NCBI GenBank assembly: GCA_003231795.1
Contig: QIJI01000052.1
Coordinates: 1 to 14,490 of the forward strand
Length of the DNA: 14,490 nt
Reading direction: 5' to 3'
Origin: Gammaproteobacteria bacterium
Lineage (GTDB): Bacteria > Pseudomonadota > Gammaproteobacteria > GCA-001735895
Positions 6,470-14,013 of the stretch are shown piece after piece. Below the pieces are notes generated by a model. It saw nothing but the letters and a program-made list of their open reading frames with translations. It was not told the origin of the DNA and made no database searches. The stretch's first letter is position 1. Every line of letters starts with the position of its first letter. Position numbers and translations under genes: made by a program.

Positions 6470-6498
6470 ATTATCTTCACTGCACCCGGTGCTGTCAA
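6470..6498 (-). promoter_or_regulatory. Strong rpsT promoter with GC-rich discriminator
   Basis: On the minus strand a perfect -35 TTGACA (6493-6498) and a -10 GATAAT (6470-6475, 5/6) are separated by 17 bases. The bases after the -10 are GCGCGCC, a GC-rich discriminator of the kind seen at stringently controlled ribosomal promoters. The spacer contains an 11-base palindrome, GCACC-C-GGTGC (6482-6492). The predicted leader to the TTG is about 70 bases. Confidence 0.75.
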
Positions 6499-6568
6499 CC
6501 TAAAATGACTGCCATTCAACTAGCCCGGAAATTTTATAAATTTGCACGAAAATCGCGCAGAACATTGC

Positions 6569-6640
6569 TTTCACAAGGAAATTCCCGAAGAAGTCTCGTA
6601 TCAATGATTCCGGGCGACTGAGGGAATATTCCTTGTGGAA
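6569..6640. repeat. Long inverted repeat in the rpsT-murJ intergenic region
   Basis: The arm at 6569-6586 (core CACAAGGAA then TTCCC) pairs with the arm at 6622-6640 (GGGAA then TTCCTTGTG). The arms form about 18 pairs with one T·G pair and one bulged base around a 35-base loop. A second possible stem, 6602-6611 with 6637-6646 (9 of 10 pairs), competes for the same right arm. Its role is unknown. Confidence 0.5.
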
Positions 6641-6662
6641 TCAATGGGCAAGCGAGATCGTG

Positions 6663-6668
6663 CATAAT
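6663..6668 (+). promoter_or_regulatory. Possible -10 element (CATAAT) for the murJ operon
   Basis: CATAAT (5/6 to consensus), directly preceded by TG, lies 77 bases before the murJ start. No good -35 is found at 16-18 bases, so the call is weak. The rest of the 6393-6744 intergenic region shows no better plus-strand promoter. Confidence 0.25.
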
Positions 6669-6701
6669 TTATGAATTTTTCGGGCTACTTAGATGATAGA
6701 A

Positions 6702-6725
6702 TTCGCGGCTTTTATGGGCCGCGAA
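6702..6725 (+). repeat. Leader hairpin just upstream of murJ
   Basis: TTCGCGGC (6702-6709) pairs perfectly with GCCGCGAA (6718-6725) over an 8-base loop, ending 19 bases before the murJ ATG. On the plus strand it is followed by A residues, not T, so it is not a terminator for that strand. It would be in the 5' untranslated part of a murJ mRNA. Confidence 0.45.
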
Positions 6726-6744
6726 AAATCAAACTGACCAGGCT

Positions 6745-8295
6745 ATGAACGCGCTGATTAAATCCACCGTTTCGGTAGGCTCGATGACACTGTTATCGCG
6801 TGTGCTGGGGCTTGTACGAGACATCGTAATTGCGCGCTTCTTTTCCACCAGCGACGCGGCGGATGCGTTTTTCGTGGCTTTCAAAATTCCCAACTTCTTT
6901 CGCCGCCTGTTTGCCGAAGGCGCTTTCTCGCTCGCCTTCGTACCGGTCCTGACCGAATATCGGAGCAAATATACCCAGAAACAAACCCGGGATTTGATCA
7001 ATCACGTTGCCGGCACCCTCGGCTTCATATTGCTAGGCCTAAGTTTACTGGGGGTCGCTGCCTCACCGCTTTTGATTTCAATTTTTGCTGCCGGGTTTAT
7101 TGATCAACCCGCCAAATTTGACCTCACCGCAGATATGTTACGTCTGACCTTTCCCTATATTCTGCTGATTTCGATGACCGCTGTTTCAGCGGGCATCCTC
7201 AATACCTGGAAACGCTTCACCGTACCTGCCTTCACCCCGGTATTACTTAATCTGAGTTTGATTGGATGTGCACTATGGTTAAGCCCCCGTCTCGATGTAC
7301 CGATCACCGCTCTGGCCTGGGGCGTTTTGATCGCGGGTGTTGCACAACTGCTGTTCCAGCTGCCCTTTCTTTATCGGGAAGGTTTGTTGCCGAGGCCAAA
7401 ATGGGGCTGGAAACACGAAGGCGTGCAAAAAATCATCAAGTTGATGATCCCGGCGTTATTCGGCTCCTCGGTGGCACAGATCAATCTGCTTTTCGATACC
7501 TTCATCGCTTCGTTTCTGGTTAGTGGCAGTGTCGCGTGGCTTTATTATTCCGATCGCCTGCTCGAATTTCCGCTCGGGGTGTTCGGTATCGCGCTCGCCA
7601 CCGTAGTTCTTCCGAATCTGTCCGAAGCCCATTATCGCGATGGCGGTGATCGCTTTAACAAGACCCTGCTGTGGGCGATTCAGCTTTCATTGCTAGTCGC
7701 GGTTCCAGCAACCTTCGGACTGTTTCTGCTGGCGCAACCGATACTGGCAACGCTGTTTGAGTATGGTGCCTTTCAAAGCAACGACTCGATGATGGCGGCC
7801 TTCAGCCTGATGGCCTACAGCCTCGGTCTGCCTGCCTTTGTCTTGATTAAAATTCTGGCGAGCGGGTTTTATGCACGTCAGGACACCCGCACCCCGGTGC
7901 GTATCGGAATTCAGGCGATGGTTCTTAATATGGTGTTGAATGTTATTTTCGTCGTCTCGATGTTACAGGCTGATTTTCTAGCACCCCATGTCGGACTGGC
8001 ATTGGCGACTACCGCATCTGCATATTTCAATGCATTCCGGCTGGCTCGCGAACTTCGGCGAGATACAGTTCTGGACTCTCTCGCAACCTTCAGCCAGCCC
8101 TTGCTTCGGATCCTGTTCGCCTGCCTGGCAATGGGGCTGTTGATCCTCTTCAGCTTGCCTGACATGAATAGCTGGGAAGGTTGGCAGTGGTATCGACGCG
8201 TCTACGAACTGCTCTGGTTAATCCTGCCAGCGCTGTTGTGTTACGGCTTGATGCTGTGGATTCTGGGCTTCCGGCGCCAGAGTTTTATCACCTGA
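6745..8295 (+). CDS. murJ: Lipid II flippase MurJ (MviN)
   Basis: The 516-residue, strongly hydrophobic protein matches MurJ from end to end (E. coli about 511) and is expected to have 14 membrane helices. MurJ moves the peptidoglycan precursor lipid II across the inner membrane. The N-terminal signature SMTLLSRVLGLVRD is followed by DAFFVAFKIPNFFRRLFAEGAFS. R19, D40, R53 and R54 match residues known to be important in E. coli MurJ (R18, D39, R52, R53). SVAWLYYSDRLLEFPLGVFGIAL is another family hallmark. The ribosome binding site is weak, with only AGG two bases before the ATG, but an upstream hairpin and the homology support this start. It heads a tight run of six same-strand genes. RibF begins 11 bases after its stop. 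Confidence 0.96.
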   Translation: MNALIKSTVSVGSMTLLSRVLGLVRDIVIARFFSTSDAADAFFVAFKIPNFFRRLFAEGAFSLAFVPVLTEYRSKYTQKQTRDLINHVAGTLGFILLGLSLLGVAASPLLISIFAAGFIDQPAKFDLTADMLRLTFPYILLISMTAVSAGILNTWKRFTVPAFTPVLLNLSLIGCALWLSPRLDVPITALAWGVLIAGVAQLLFQLPFLYREGLLPRPKWGWKHEGVQKIIKLMIPALFGSSVAQINLLFDTFIASFLVSGSVAWLYYSDRLLEFPLGVFGIALATVVLPNLSEAHYRDGGDRFNKTLLWAIQLSLLVAVPATFGLFLLAQPILATLFEYGAFQSNDSMMAAFSLMAYSLGLPAFVLIKILASGFYARQDTRTPVRIGIQAMVLNMVLNVIFVVSMLQADFLAPHVGLALATTASAYFNAFRLARELRRDTVLDSLATFSQPLLRILFACLAMGLLILFSLPDMNSWEGWQWYRRVYELLWLILPALLCYGLMLWILGFRRQSFIT

Positions 8296-8306
8296 ATGCG
8301 TCGACT

Positions 8307-9242
8307 ATGAAATTAATTCGAGGGCTTCACAATTTGACCCGGGCGCTACCGGCAAGTGCCGTCACGATTGGCAATTTCGATGGCGTCCACCGTGGACATC
8401 AACGCGTTATCAGCCAGCTAAAGCGGGTCGCGGAGTCCGCGTCGATGCCGACCGTCGTGATTATCTTCGAACCCCAGCCGATCGAGTATTTTGCACCGGA
8501 CAAGGCACCTAAAAGGCTGGCCCGGTTTCGCGACAAAATCGCGTTTCTAAAAAAACTACAAATCGATTTCCTGATATGCCTGCGTTTTGATCAGGCACTG
8601 GCCAGTCAATCCGCCGAAGACTTTGTACAGCAAATCCTGATCGGAAAGCTGAGTACGCGCCATCTGGTCATCGGAGACGATTTTCATTTCGGCAAAAACC
8701 GCCAGGGTAATTTCGATTTCCTGTGCCAACATAGCGAGCGCTTTGGTTTTATTGTCGAATCCACTGAAACCCTGCTGATTGCCGGTGAGCGCGTCAGCAG
8801 TACGCGCATTCGCCAATCGATCCAACGCGATGACTTCGACGCCGCGCGCGAGCTATTGGGTAGGCCCTATTCGCTCTCCGGACGTATCGCACACGGCAAG
8901 AAACTGGGCCGCGAACTCGGATATCCGACGATTAATATTAAAATGGGGGATAAAACCCTGATCGTTAAAGGAATATTTGCGGTTCGGGTGAAAGGAATAG
9001 ATAATCGTGAGCTACAGGGCGTCGCCAGTATTGGCACTCGCCCTACCGTAAACGGCGTCGACACTATCCTTGAAGTATATATTCTTGATTTCGATCAGGA
9101 CGTATACGGCTGCAGCGTCGAGATCGAGTTTTTACACAAGATCCGTGATGAGCAAAAGTTTGACTCGCTGGAAGAATTAAGCGCCCATATCGGGCAGGAC
9201 ACCGAAAAAGCGAAAGCATTTTTTGAATCTAGATATGTTTGA
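8307..9242 (+). CDS. ribF: Bifunctional riboflavin kinase/FAD synthetase
   Basis: The frame is open further upstream, from 8181 inside murJ, but the homologous protein starts at the ATG at 8307, giving 311 residues (E. coli RibF 313). The N-terminal half is the FMN adenylyltransferase domain with the nucleotide-binding TIGNFDGVHRGHQ (residues 20-32) and VSSTRIRQ, which lies near the domain's end. The C-terminal riboflavin kinase domain has GRIAHGKKLGRELGYPTINI, GVASIGTRPT and LEVYILDFDQDVYG. The enzyme converts riboflavin to FMN and then FAD, using two ATP. No clear Shine-Dalgarno precedes the ATG. The start is 11 bases after the murJ stop, so coupling to murJ translation is likely. Confidence 0.95.
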   Translation: MKLIRGLHNLTRALPASAVTIGNFDGVHRGHQRVISQLKRVAESASMPTVVIIFEPQPIEYFAPDKAPKRLARFRDKIAFLKKLQIDFLICLRFDQALASQSAEDFVQQILIGKLSTRHLVIGDDFHFGKNRQGNFDFLCQHSERFGFIVESTETLLIAGERVSSTRIRQSIQRDDFDAARELLGRPYSLSGRIAHGKKLGRELGYPTINIKMGDKTLIVKGIFAVRVKGIDNRELQGVASIGTRPTVNGVDTILEVYILDFDQDVYGCSVEIEFLHKIRDEQKFDSLEELSAHIGQDTEKAKAFFESRYV

Positions 9243-9259
9243 AATGAGATAAATGACCG

Positions 9260-12094
9260 TTGACTGACTATAAATCGACATTGAATCTACCGCAAACCGA
9301 GTTTCCGATGCGCGGCAATCTGGCCAATCGCGAACCCGAAAGACTGCAGAAATGGCAGGAGCAGGACTTATACCAGAAAATTCGCGACGCCCGTGCTGGT
9401 CGTAAGCGTTATGTACTGCATGACGGACCCCCGTATGCCAACGGCGATATTCATATCGGTCACGCGGTTAACAAAATTCTCAAGGACATAATTGTCAAAA
9501 CACGCACGCTCCGTGGCGAAGACGCCCCCTATGTGCCGGGCTGGGATTGTCACGGCCTGCCGATCGAGCACCAGGTTGAAAAAACTATTGGTAAGGTCGG
9601 GGTCAAGGTAGAGGCTGACGAATTCCGCCAGGCCTGTCGCGAATACGCGACCAAACAGATCGACAGGCAACGCCTCGATTTTATCAGGCTCGGAGTACTC
9701 GGTGACTGGTTCAACCCCTATCTGACGATGAAATTTGATACCGAAGCCAATATCGTGCGTGCGGTCGGCAAAATCATCGAAAACGGACATGTGACCCGTG
9801 GCGATAAACCGGTGCACTGGTGTACCGATTGTGGTTCATCGCTGGCCGAGGCCGAGGTCGATTACCAAGACAAATCATCCCCGGCGGTCGATGTCCGGTT
9901 TCCGGCGGTCGATCAACAGGGATTCTACGACGCGATGCAGTCCACTAGTGACGGCGCAGGTGAAGGCCCGATTTCGGTGGTTATCTGGACGACTACCCCG
10001 TGGACGCTACCCGCTAATCTGGCGGTGGCGTTAAATCCATTGGAGCAATACGTATTACTACAGGTACACAGCGACGTCGGTGCTGAAAGGTTGTTGCTGG
10101 CCGAAGCGCTTGTCGACGAAGCGATGAAACGATTTGGCATTGACAGCTATCAGGTAGTGGCCAGGGCGACTGGAGATGCGTTTGAACATCTGCAGTTGCA
10201 ACACCCGTTTTATGCTCGCCAATCGCTGATGGTAGTAGCCGATTATGTCACTCTTGATGCAGGCACGGGCGCGGTACACACCGCCCCCGGCCATGGTCAG
10301 GACGATTTTGAGTTGGGTAAAAAGTACGACCTCGAAATTTACAACCCGGTTGGAGATAACGGCTGCTTTCTGCCCAGCACAGAATTTTTTGCCGGGACGC
10401 ACGTGTTTGCGGCAAATGACCAGATCATCGAAGTGTTAAAGCAAAAACAAATGCTACTGCATGCGGAAAAATTCGAACATAGCTATCCACATTGCTGGCG
10501 ACACAAAACTCCAATTATTTTTCGCGCCACGCCGCAATGGTTTATTAGCATGGAAAAGGAGGGCCTGCGTGACCTTGCGATGGCAGAAATCCAAAAAGTG
10601 CGCTGGGTACCTGCCTGGGGACAGGCGCGAATCGAAAGCATGATCGAAAAGCGTCCCGACTGGTGTATTTCACGACAGCGTTACTGGGGCGTACCAATCC
10701 CGTTGTTAATGCACCGCGAAACCCAGGCGCTGCACCCGCGCACCTGCGAACTGATTGAAGAAGTCGCCCAACGAATTGAAAAAGAAGGTATCCAGGCCTG
10801 GTTTTCACTAACCGCGGCAGATCTCATTGGTGACGAGGCTGAAGATTATATCAAGCTCAGCGATACGCTCGACGTATGGCTTGATTCGGGCACCACCCAT
10901 TTCAGTGTTTTACAACAGGACGATCGCTTTAATTTTCCGGCCGACATGTACCTTGAAGGATCAGATCAACACCGTGGCTGGTTTCATTCTTCATTGCTGG
11001 CATCCTGTGCAATGCACGGTCAGGCACCTTATCGCCAGGTATTGACGCATGGATTTACGGTTGACGCAAAAGGAATGAAAATGTCCAAGTCGGTCGGCAA
11101 CGTGGTCGCACCGATCAAGGTGACTAATACGCTGGGGGCGGACATATTGCGGCTTTGGGTAGCAGCCACTGACTATTCCGGCGAAATGTCGATCTCAGAT
11201 GAAATTCTGAAACGTACCGCTGACTCCTATCGGCGCATTCGTAACACGCTACGTTTTTTACTGGCTAACACCAACGGATTTGATCCGCAGCAGCATCTGG
11301 TTGGGGCCGATGACCTGCTCGCACTCGATCGCTGGATCATAGCCGAAACCCTGAAATTGCAAGATGAACTGAAAAATGTCTATGACGACTACCTGTTCCA
11401 TATCGCGATTCAAAAAATACATAACTTTTGCTCAGAAACCCTGGGTGGCTTTTATCTGGACATCATCAAGGATCGACAATATACGATGCAGGCTGATTCG
11501 CTGGGTCGCCGCTCCTGTCAGACGGCGATGTACCATGTCACCGAAGCGATGACCCGCTGGATTGCTCCAATTTTGAGTTTCACCGCTGACGAAGTATGGG
11601 AAAATATGCCGGGAAATCGCGAAGATCTTGGCGTTTTTACCGCTGAATGGTACGACGGACTGTACCACTATTCGAACCCGCAGATCGATAACGCGGTTTG
11701 GGACACCCTGGTACAGGTACGTGAAGAAGTGACGCGCAGTCTAGAAGTCCAGCGCCAGGATGGTAAAATCGGTTCCGGGCTTGATGCCGAAGTAACCATT
11801 TTCGCCGATCAGGAATTGCTAGAACAATTACAGCAAATTGGTGATGAACTGCGTTTCGTCATGATCACTTCTGACGCCAGTCTCGCGATACTCGATGACG
11901 AACGGGAAAAATCAGCACTAACCCTCAGCGGAGGCAATCGTCTGCTGGTAGAGGCCGGCCCAAGCGATCACCAGAAGTGCATTCGTTGCTGGCATCATCG
12001 TGAAGGCGTTGGCAGCCATGTCGAACATCCGGAACTCTGCGGTCGCTGTGTCGGTAATATCGATGGCGACGGAGAGCAACGCAGGTTTGCCTGA
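9260..12094 (+). CDS. ileS: Isoleucyl-tRNA synthetase
   Basis: The 944-residue class I synthetase (E. coli 938) charges tRNA-Ile and proofreads valine. The HIGH motif is at residues 65-68 and KMSKS at 607-611. The editing domain includes WTTTPWTLPAN and GTGAVHTAPGHG. The C-terminal zinc site has CIRC and CGRC (C907, C910, C927, C930) just before the GDGEQRRFA end. The start codon is TTG at 9260. It is chosen because the product then begins TDYKSTLNLPQTEFPMRG, which aligns with E. coli IleS from its second residue. The nearest ATG (9253) is in another frame and opens a four-codon ORF overlapping the TTG. The next in-frame ATG would remove 16 conserved residues. It lies 17 bases after ribF. Confidence 0.97.
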   Translation: MTDYKSTLNLPQTEFPMRGNLANREPERLQKWQEQDLYQKIRDARAGRKRYVLHDGPPYANGDIHIGHAVNKILKDIIVKTRTLRGEDAPYVPGWDCHGLPIEHQVEKTIGKVGVKVEADEFRQACREYATKQIDRQRLDFIRLGVLGDWFNPYLTMKFDTEANIVRAVGKIIENGHVTRGDKPVHWCTDCGSSLAEAEVDYQDKSSPAVDVRFPAVDQQGFYDAMQSTSDGAGEGPISVVIWTTTPWTLPANLAVALNPLEQYVLLQVHSDVGAERLLLAEALVDEAMKRFGIDSYQVVARATGDAFEHLQLQHPFYARQSLMVVADYVTLDAGTGAVHTAPGHGQDDFELGKKYDLEIYNPVGDNGCFLPSTEFFAGTHVFAANDQIIEVLKQKQMLLHAEKFEHSYPHCWRHKTPIIFRATPQWFISMEKEGLRDLAMAEIQKVRWVPAWGQARIESMIEKRPDWCISRQRYWGVPIPLLMHRETQALHPRTCELIEEVAQRIEKEGIQAWFSLTAADLIGDEAEDYIKLSDTLDVWLDSGTTHFSVLQQDDRFNFPADMYLEGSDQHRGWFHSSLLASCAMHGQAPYRQVLTHGFTVDAKGMKMSKSVGNVVAPIKVTNTLGADILRLWVAATDYSGEMSISDEILKRTADSYRRIRNTLRFLLANTNGFDPQQHLVGADDLLALDRWIIAETLKLQDELKNVYDDYLFHIAIQKIHNFCSETLGGFYLDIIKDRQYTMQADSLGRRSCQTAMYHVTEAMTRWIAPILSFTADEVWENMPGNREDLGVFTAEWYDGLYHYSNPQIDNAVWDTLVQVREEVTRSLEVQRQDGKIGSGLDAEVTIFADQELLEQLQQIGDELRFVMITSDASLAILDDEREKSALTLSGGNRLLVEAGPSDHQKCIRCWHHREGVGSHVEHPELCGRCVGNIDGDGEQRRFA

Positions 12095-12113
12095 ATATCA
12101 CTTGAGTATCACT

Positions 12114-12599
12114 ATGCGAAACCCACAGTTAAAATGGTTATGGATCAGTTTATTGATCACCGCGCTCGACCAGATCACCAAACAATATGCCCAGGCACAG
12201 TTAACGCCGCACCAGGCCGTCAACCTGTTCCCCTACTTCGACTGGTATCTGACTTATAACACCGGAGCCGCGTTCAGCTTTCTCGCCGACGCCGGCGGCT
12301 GGCAACGCTGGCTACTTAGCGGAGTTACGATTGTTGTCAGCGTCGTTATTGTTCAGTGGATCTGGAAATTGCCGCGAGAAGAAACCCTCACCGGCGTGAG
12401 CCTGAGCCTGATTCTCGGCGGTGCGCTGGGTAACTTGATCGATCGTGTCCTGTTCGGTCAGGTCACGGACTACATCCTGGTCTGGCTCGGTAGTTACCCG
12501 TTCCCGGCTTTCAATCTTGCCGATTCAGCGATCAGCGTTGGCGCGGTACTGCTGATATTAAGCAGTTTCACCGGTATTAAAAAAGCCGAAAACGAGTAA
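12114..12599 (+). CDS. lspA: Lipoprotein signal peptidase (signal peptidase II)
   Basis: The start ATG at 12114 gives 161 residues, normal for LspA. Earlier in-frame codons overlap ileS. This inner-membrane aspartyl protease removes the signal peptide of prolipoproteins after lipid attachment. Four hydrophobic segments are visible. Family motifs are present: DQITK (D19), YNTGAAFSFL, GNLIDRVLFGQVTDYI and FNLADSAI. D119 and D137 correspond to the catalytic pair known from E. coli and P. aeruginosa. The gene follows ileS by 19 bases and precedes fkpB by 4 bases. A predicted substrate, the DUF6279-like lipoprotein, is encoded two genes further on, though this is no evidence of a special link. Confidence 0.96.
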   Translation: MRNPQLKWLWISLLITALDQITKQYAQAQLTPHQAVNLFPYFDWYLTYNTGAAFSFLADAGGWQRWLLSGVTIVVSVVIVQWIWKLPREETLTGVSLSLILGGALGNLIDRVLFGQVTDYILVWLGSYPFPAFNLADSAISVGAVLLILSSFTGIKKAENE

Positions 12600-12603
12600 C
12601 AAC

Positions 12604-13065
12604 ATGAGCGTTATCGATCGAAACAGTCGGGTTACGCTGTATTATCGCCTGGGCCTGACCGATGATCAGATCCTGGAAGATAATTTTGACGATGAACCAA
12701 TGACAATACAGCTCGGCCGCGACGAGATGGCGGAAGGCCTTGAACTTTCGCTAATCGGTCTCAGAGAAGGCGATGAACAGACTATTGATATCGGCCCGGA
12801 CCTCTCCTTCGGCCAGATTGATGAAACCCTGTTCAGGGCCCTTGCTCGTACAGAGTTTGACCCTGAATTTGAACTCGAGCAAGGACTGATCATCGAGTTT
12901 GCCACCGAAAACGACGATACCTTACCCGGCACCATACTTGATTTCAACGAATCCGAAGTGCGAATTGACCTGAATCATCCCCTGGCTGGTCAAACGATTC
13001 GTTACAGCGTTAAAATTGTTGCCGTCGATAACAATGCTTCGGACCCATCGGAAATTCTTCACTAA
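12604..13065 (+). CDS. fkpB: FKBP-type peptidyl-prolyl isomerase, SlpA/FkpB type
   Basis: The 153-residue protein matches E. coli FkpB (SlpA, 149 residues) in length, place in the operon and sequence. It has an FKBP core split by an IF domain, LGRDEMAEGLELSLIGLREGD at the core, and the diagnostic NHPLAGQTIRYSVKIVAVD near the C-terminus. It catalyses proline cis-trans isomerisation and acts as a cytoplasmic folding helper. The protein is notably acidic. The start ATG is 4 bases after the lspA stop, and the last base of its TAA stop is shared with the ispH ATG (TAATG), which points to translational coupling. Confidence 0.93.
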   Translation: MSVIDRNSRVTLYYRLGLTDDQILEDNFDDEPMTIQLGRDEMAEGLELSLIGLREGDEQTIDIGPDLSFGQIDETLFRALARTEFDPEFELEQGLIIEFATENDDTLPGTILDFNESEVRIDLNHPLAGQTIRYSVKIVAVDNNASDPSEILH

Positions 13066-13994
13066 TGGAAATCCTGCTAGCCAATCCACGCGGTTTCTGC
13101 GCTGGCGTCGACCGCGCTATCGAAATTGTCGAACGTGCCATCCGCCTGTTCGGAGCACCGATTTATGTGCGTCACGAAGTGGTGCACAACCGCTATGTTG
13201 TCGATGACCTGAAGCAAAAAGGAGCCATTTTTGTCGACGAACTCGATCAGGTCCCGGACGACAGTTATGTCATATTCAGCGCCCACGGGGTATCCAAAAG
13301 AGTTCAGAAGGAAGCCAAGCGTCGCCAGCTGAAAGTATTCGATGCGACCTGTCCGTTAGTGACCAAGGTGCATATGGAAGTCAGTCGCTATAGCCGCCGC
13401 GGCATTGAAACCATTTTGATCGGGCACCGCGGGCATCCCGAAGTCGAAGGCACCATGGGGCAATACGATCATTCGACCGGAGGTGACATCTACCTGGTTG
13501 AGTCGACAGATGACGTGCGCAAGCTGGAAGTGCGAGACCCGTCACAACTACGTTACGTCACGCAAACTACCTTGTCCAAAGACGATACTGCTATTGTTAT
13601 CGACTGCCTTTACCAGACTTTTGCCGAAATTCAGGGCCCCAAAAAAGAAGATATCTGCTATGCCACACAAAATCGCCAGGACGCGGTAAAGCAACTCGCC
13701 GAAACATGCGATCTGATCCTGGTGGTCGGTTCCAAAAACAGTTCGAATTCGAATCGACTGCGTGAAATTGCTGAAAACAAGAATATCGAGGGCTATCTGA
13801 TCGACAGTGAGGCTGATATTCAAACCCGCTGGCTGCTGAATAAATCTCGCATTGGTGTCACTGCAGGCGCTTCGGCACCGGAACTGTTGGTGCAAAATGT
13901 GGTCAATTTCTTACAACAACACGGTGCGGGCAAAGCGTCCTCGCTCGGATTCACCGAGGATGTGATTTTTCCATTGCCCAAACCACTACGATAA
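13065..13994 (+). CDS. ispH: 4-hydroxy-3-methylbut-2-enyl diphosphate reductase
   Basis: The 309-residue iron-sulfur enzyme carries out the last step of the MEP pathway, reducing HMBPP to IPP and DMAPP (E. coli IspH 316). The three cluster cysteines are C12 in PRGFCAGVDRAIE, C96 in DATCPLVTKVH and C198 in DICYATQNRQ. The catalytic E126 sits in HRGHPEVEGT, T168 is in TQTTLS, and the substrate-binding SSNSNRL segment is intact. The start overlaps the fkpB stop by one base. It is the last gene of the classical cluster. The following lipoprotein gene begins 19 bases later on the same strand with no terminator between, so read-through into it is likely. Confidence 0.97.
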   Translation: MEILLANPRGFCAGVDRAIEIVERAIRLFGAPIYVRHEVVHNRYVVDDLKQKGAIFVDELDQVPDDSYVIFSAHGVSKRVQKEAKRRQLKVFDATCPLVTKVHMEVSRYSRRGIETILIGHRGHPEVEGTMGQYDHSTGGDIYLVESTDDVRKLEVRDPSQLRYVTQTTLSKDDTAIVIDCLYQTFAEIQGPKKEDICYATQNRQDAVKQLAETCDLILVVGSKNSSNSNRLREIAENKNIEGYLIDSEADIQTRWLLNKSRIGVTAGASAPELLVQNVVNFLQQHGAGKASSLGFTEDVIFPLPKPLR

Positions 13995-14013
13995 GGAGCT
14001 ACTACCCGGGGTA

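Noticed and set aside
8181..8306. An upstream extension of the ribF frame by 42 codons inside murJ.
   Set aside because: The extension overlaps the conserved end of murJ, has no RibF similarity, and the ATG at 8307 gives the normal family length.
9368..10402. Minus-strand frames opposite ileS.
   Set aside because: They are antisense shadows of a fully conserved synthetase and carry no protein features of their own.
12000..12113. An upstream extension of the lspA frame over the 3' end of ileS.
   Set aside because: It overlaps the ileS zinc-binding C-terminus in another frame. The ATG at 12114 yields a normal LspA.
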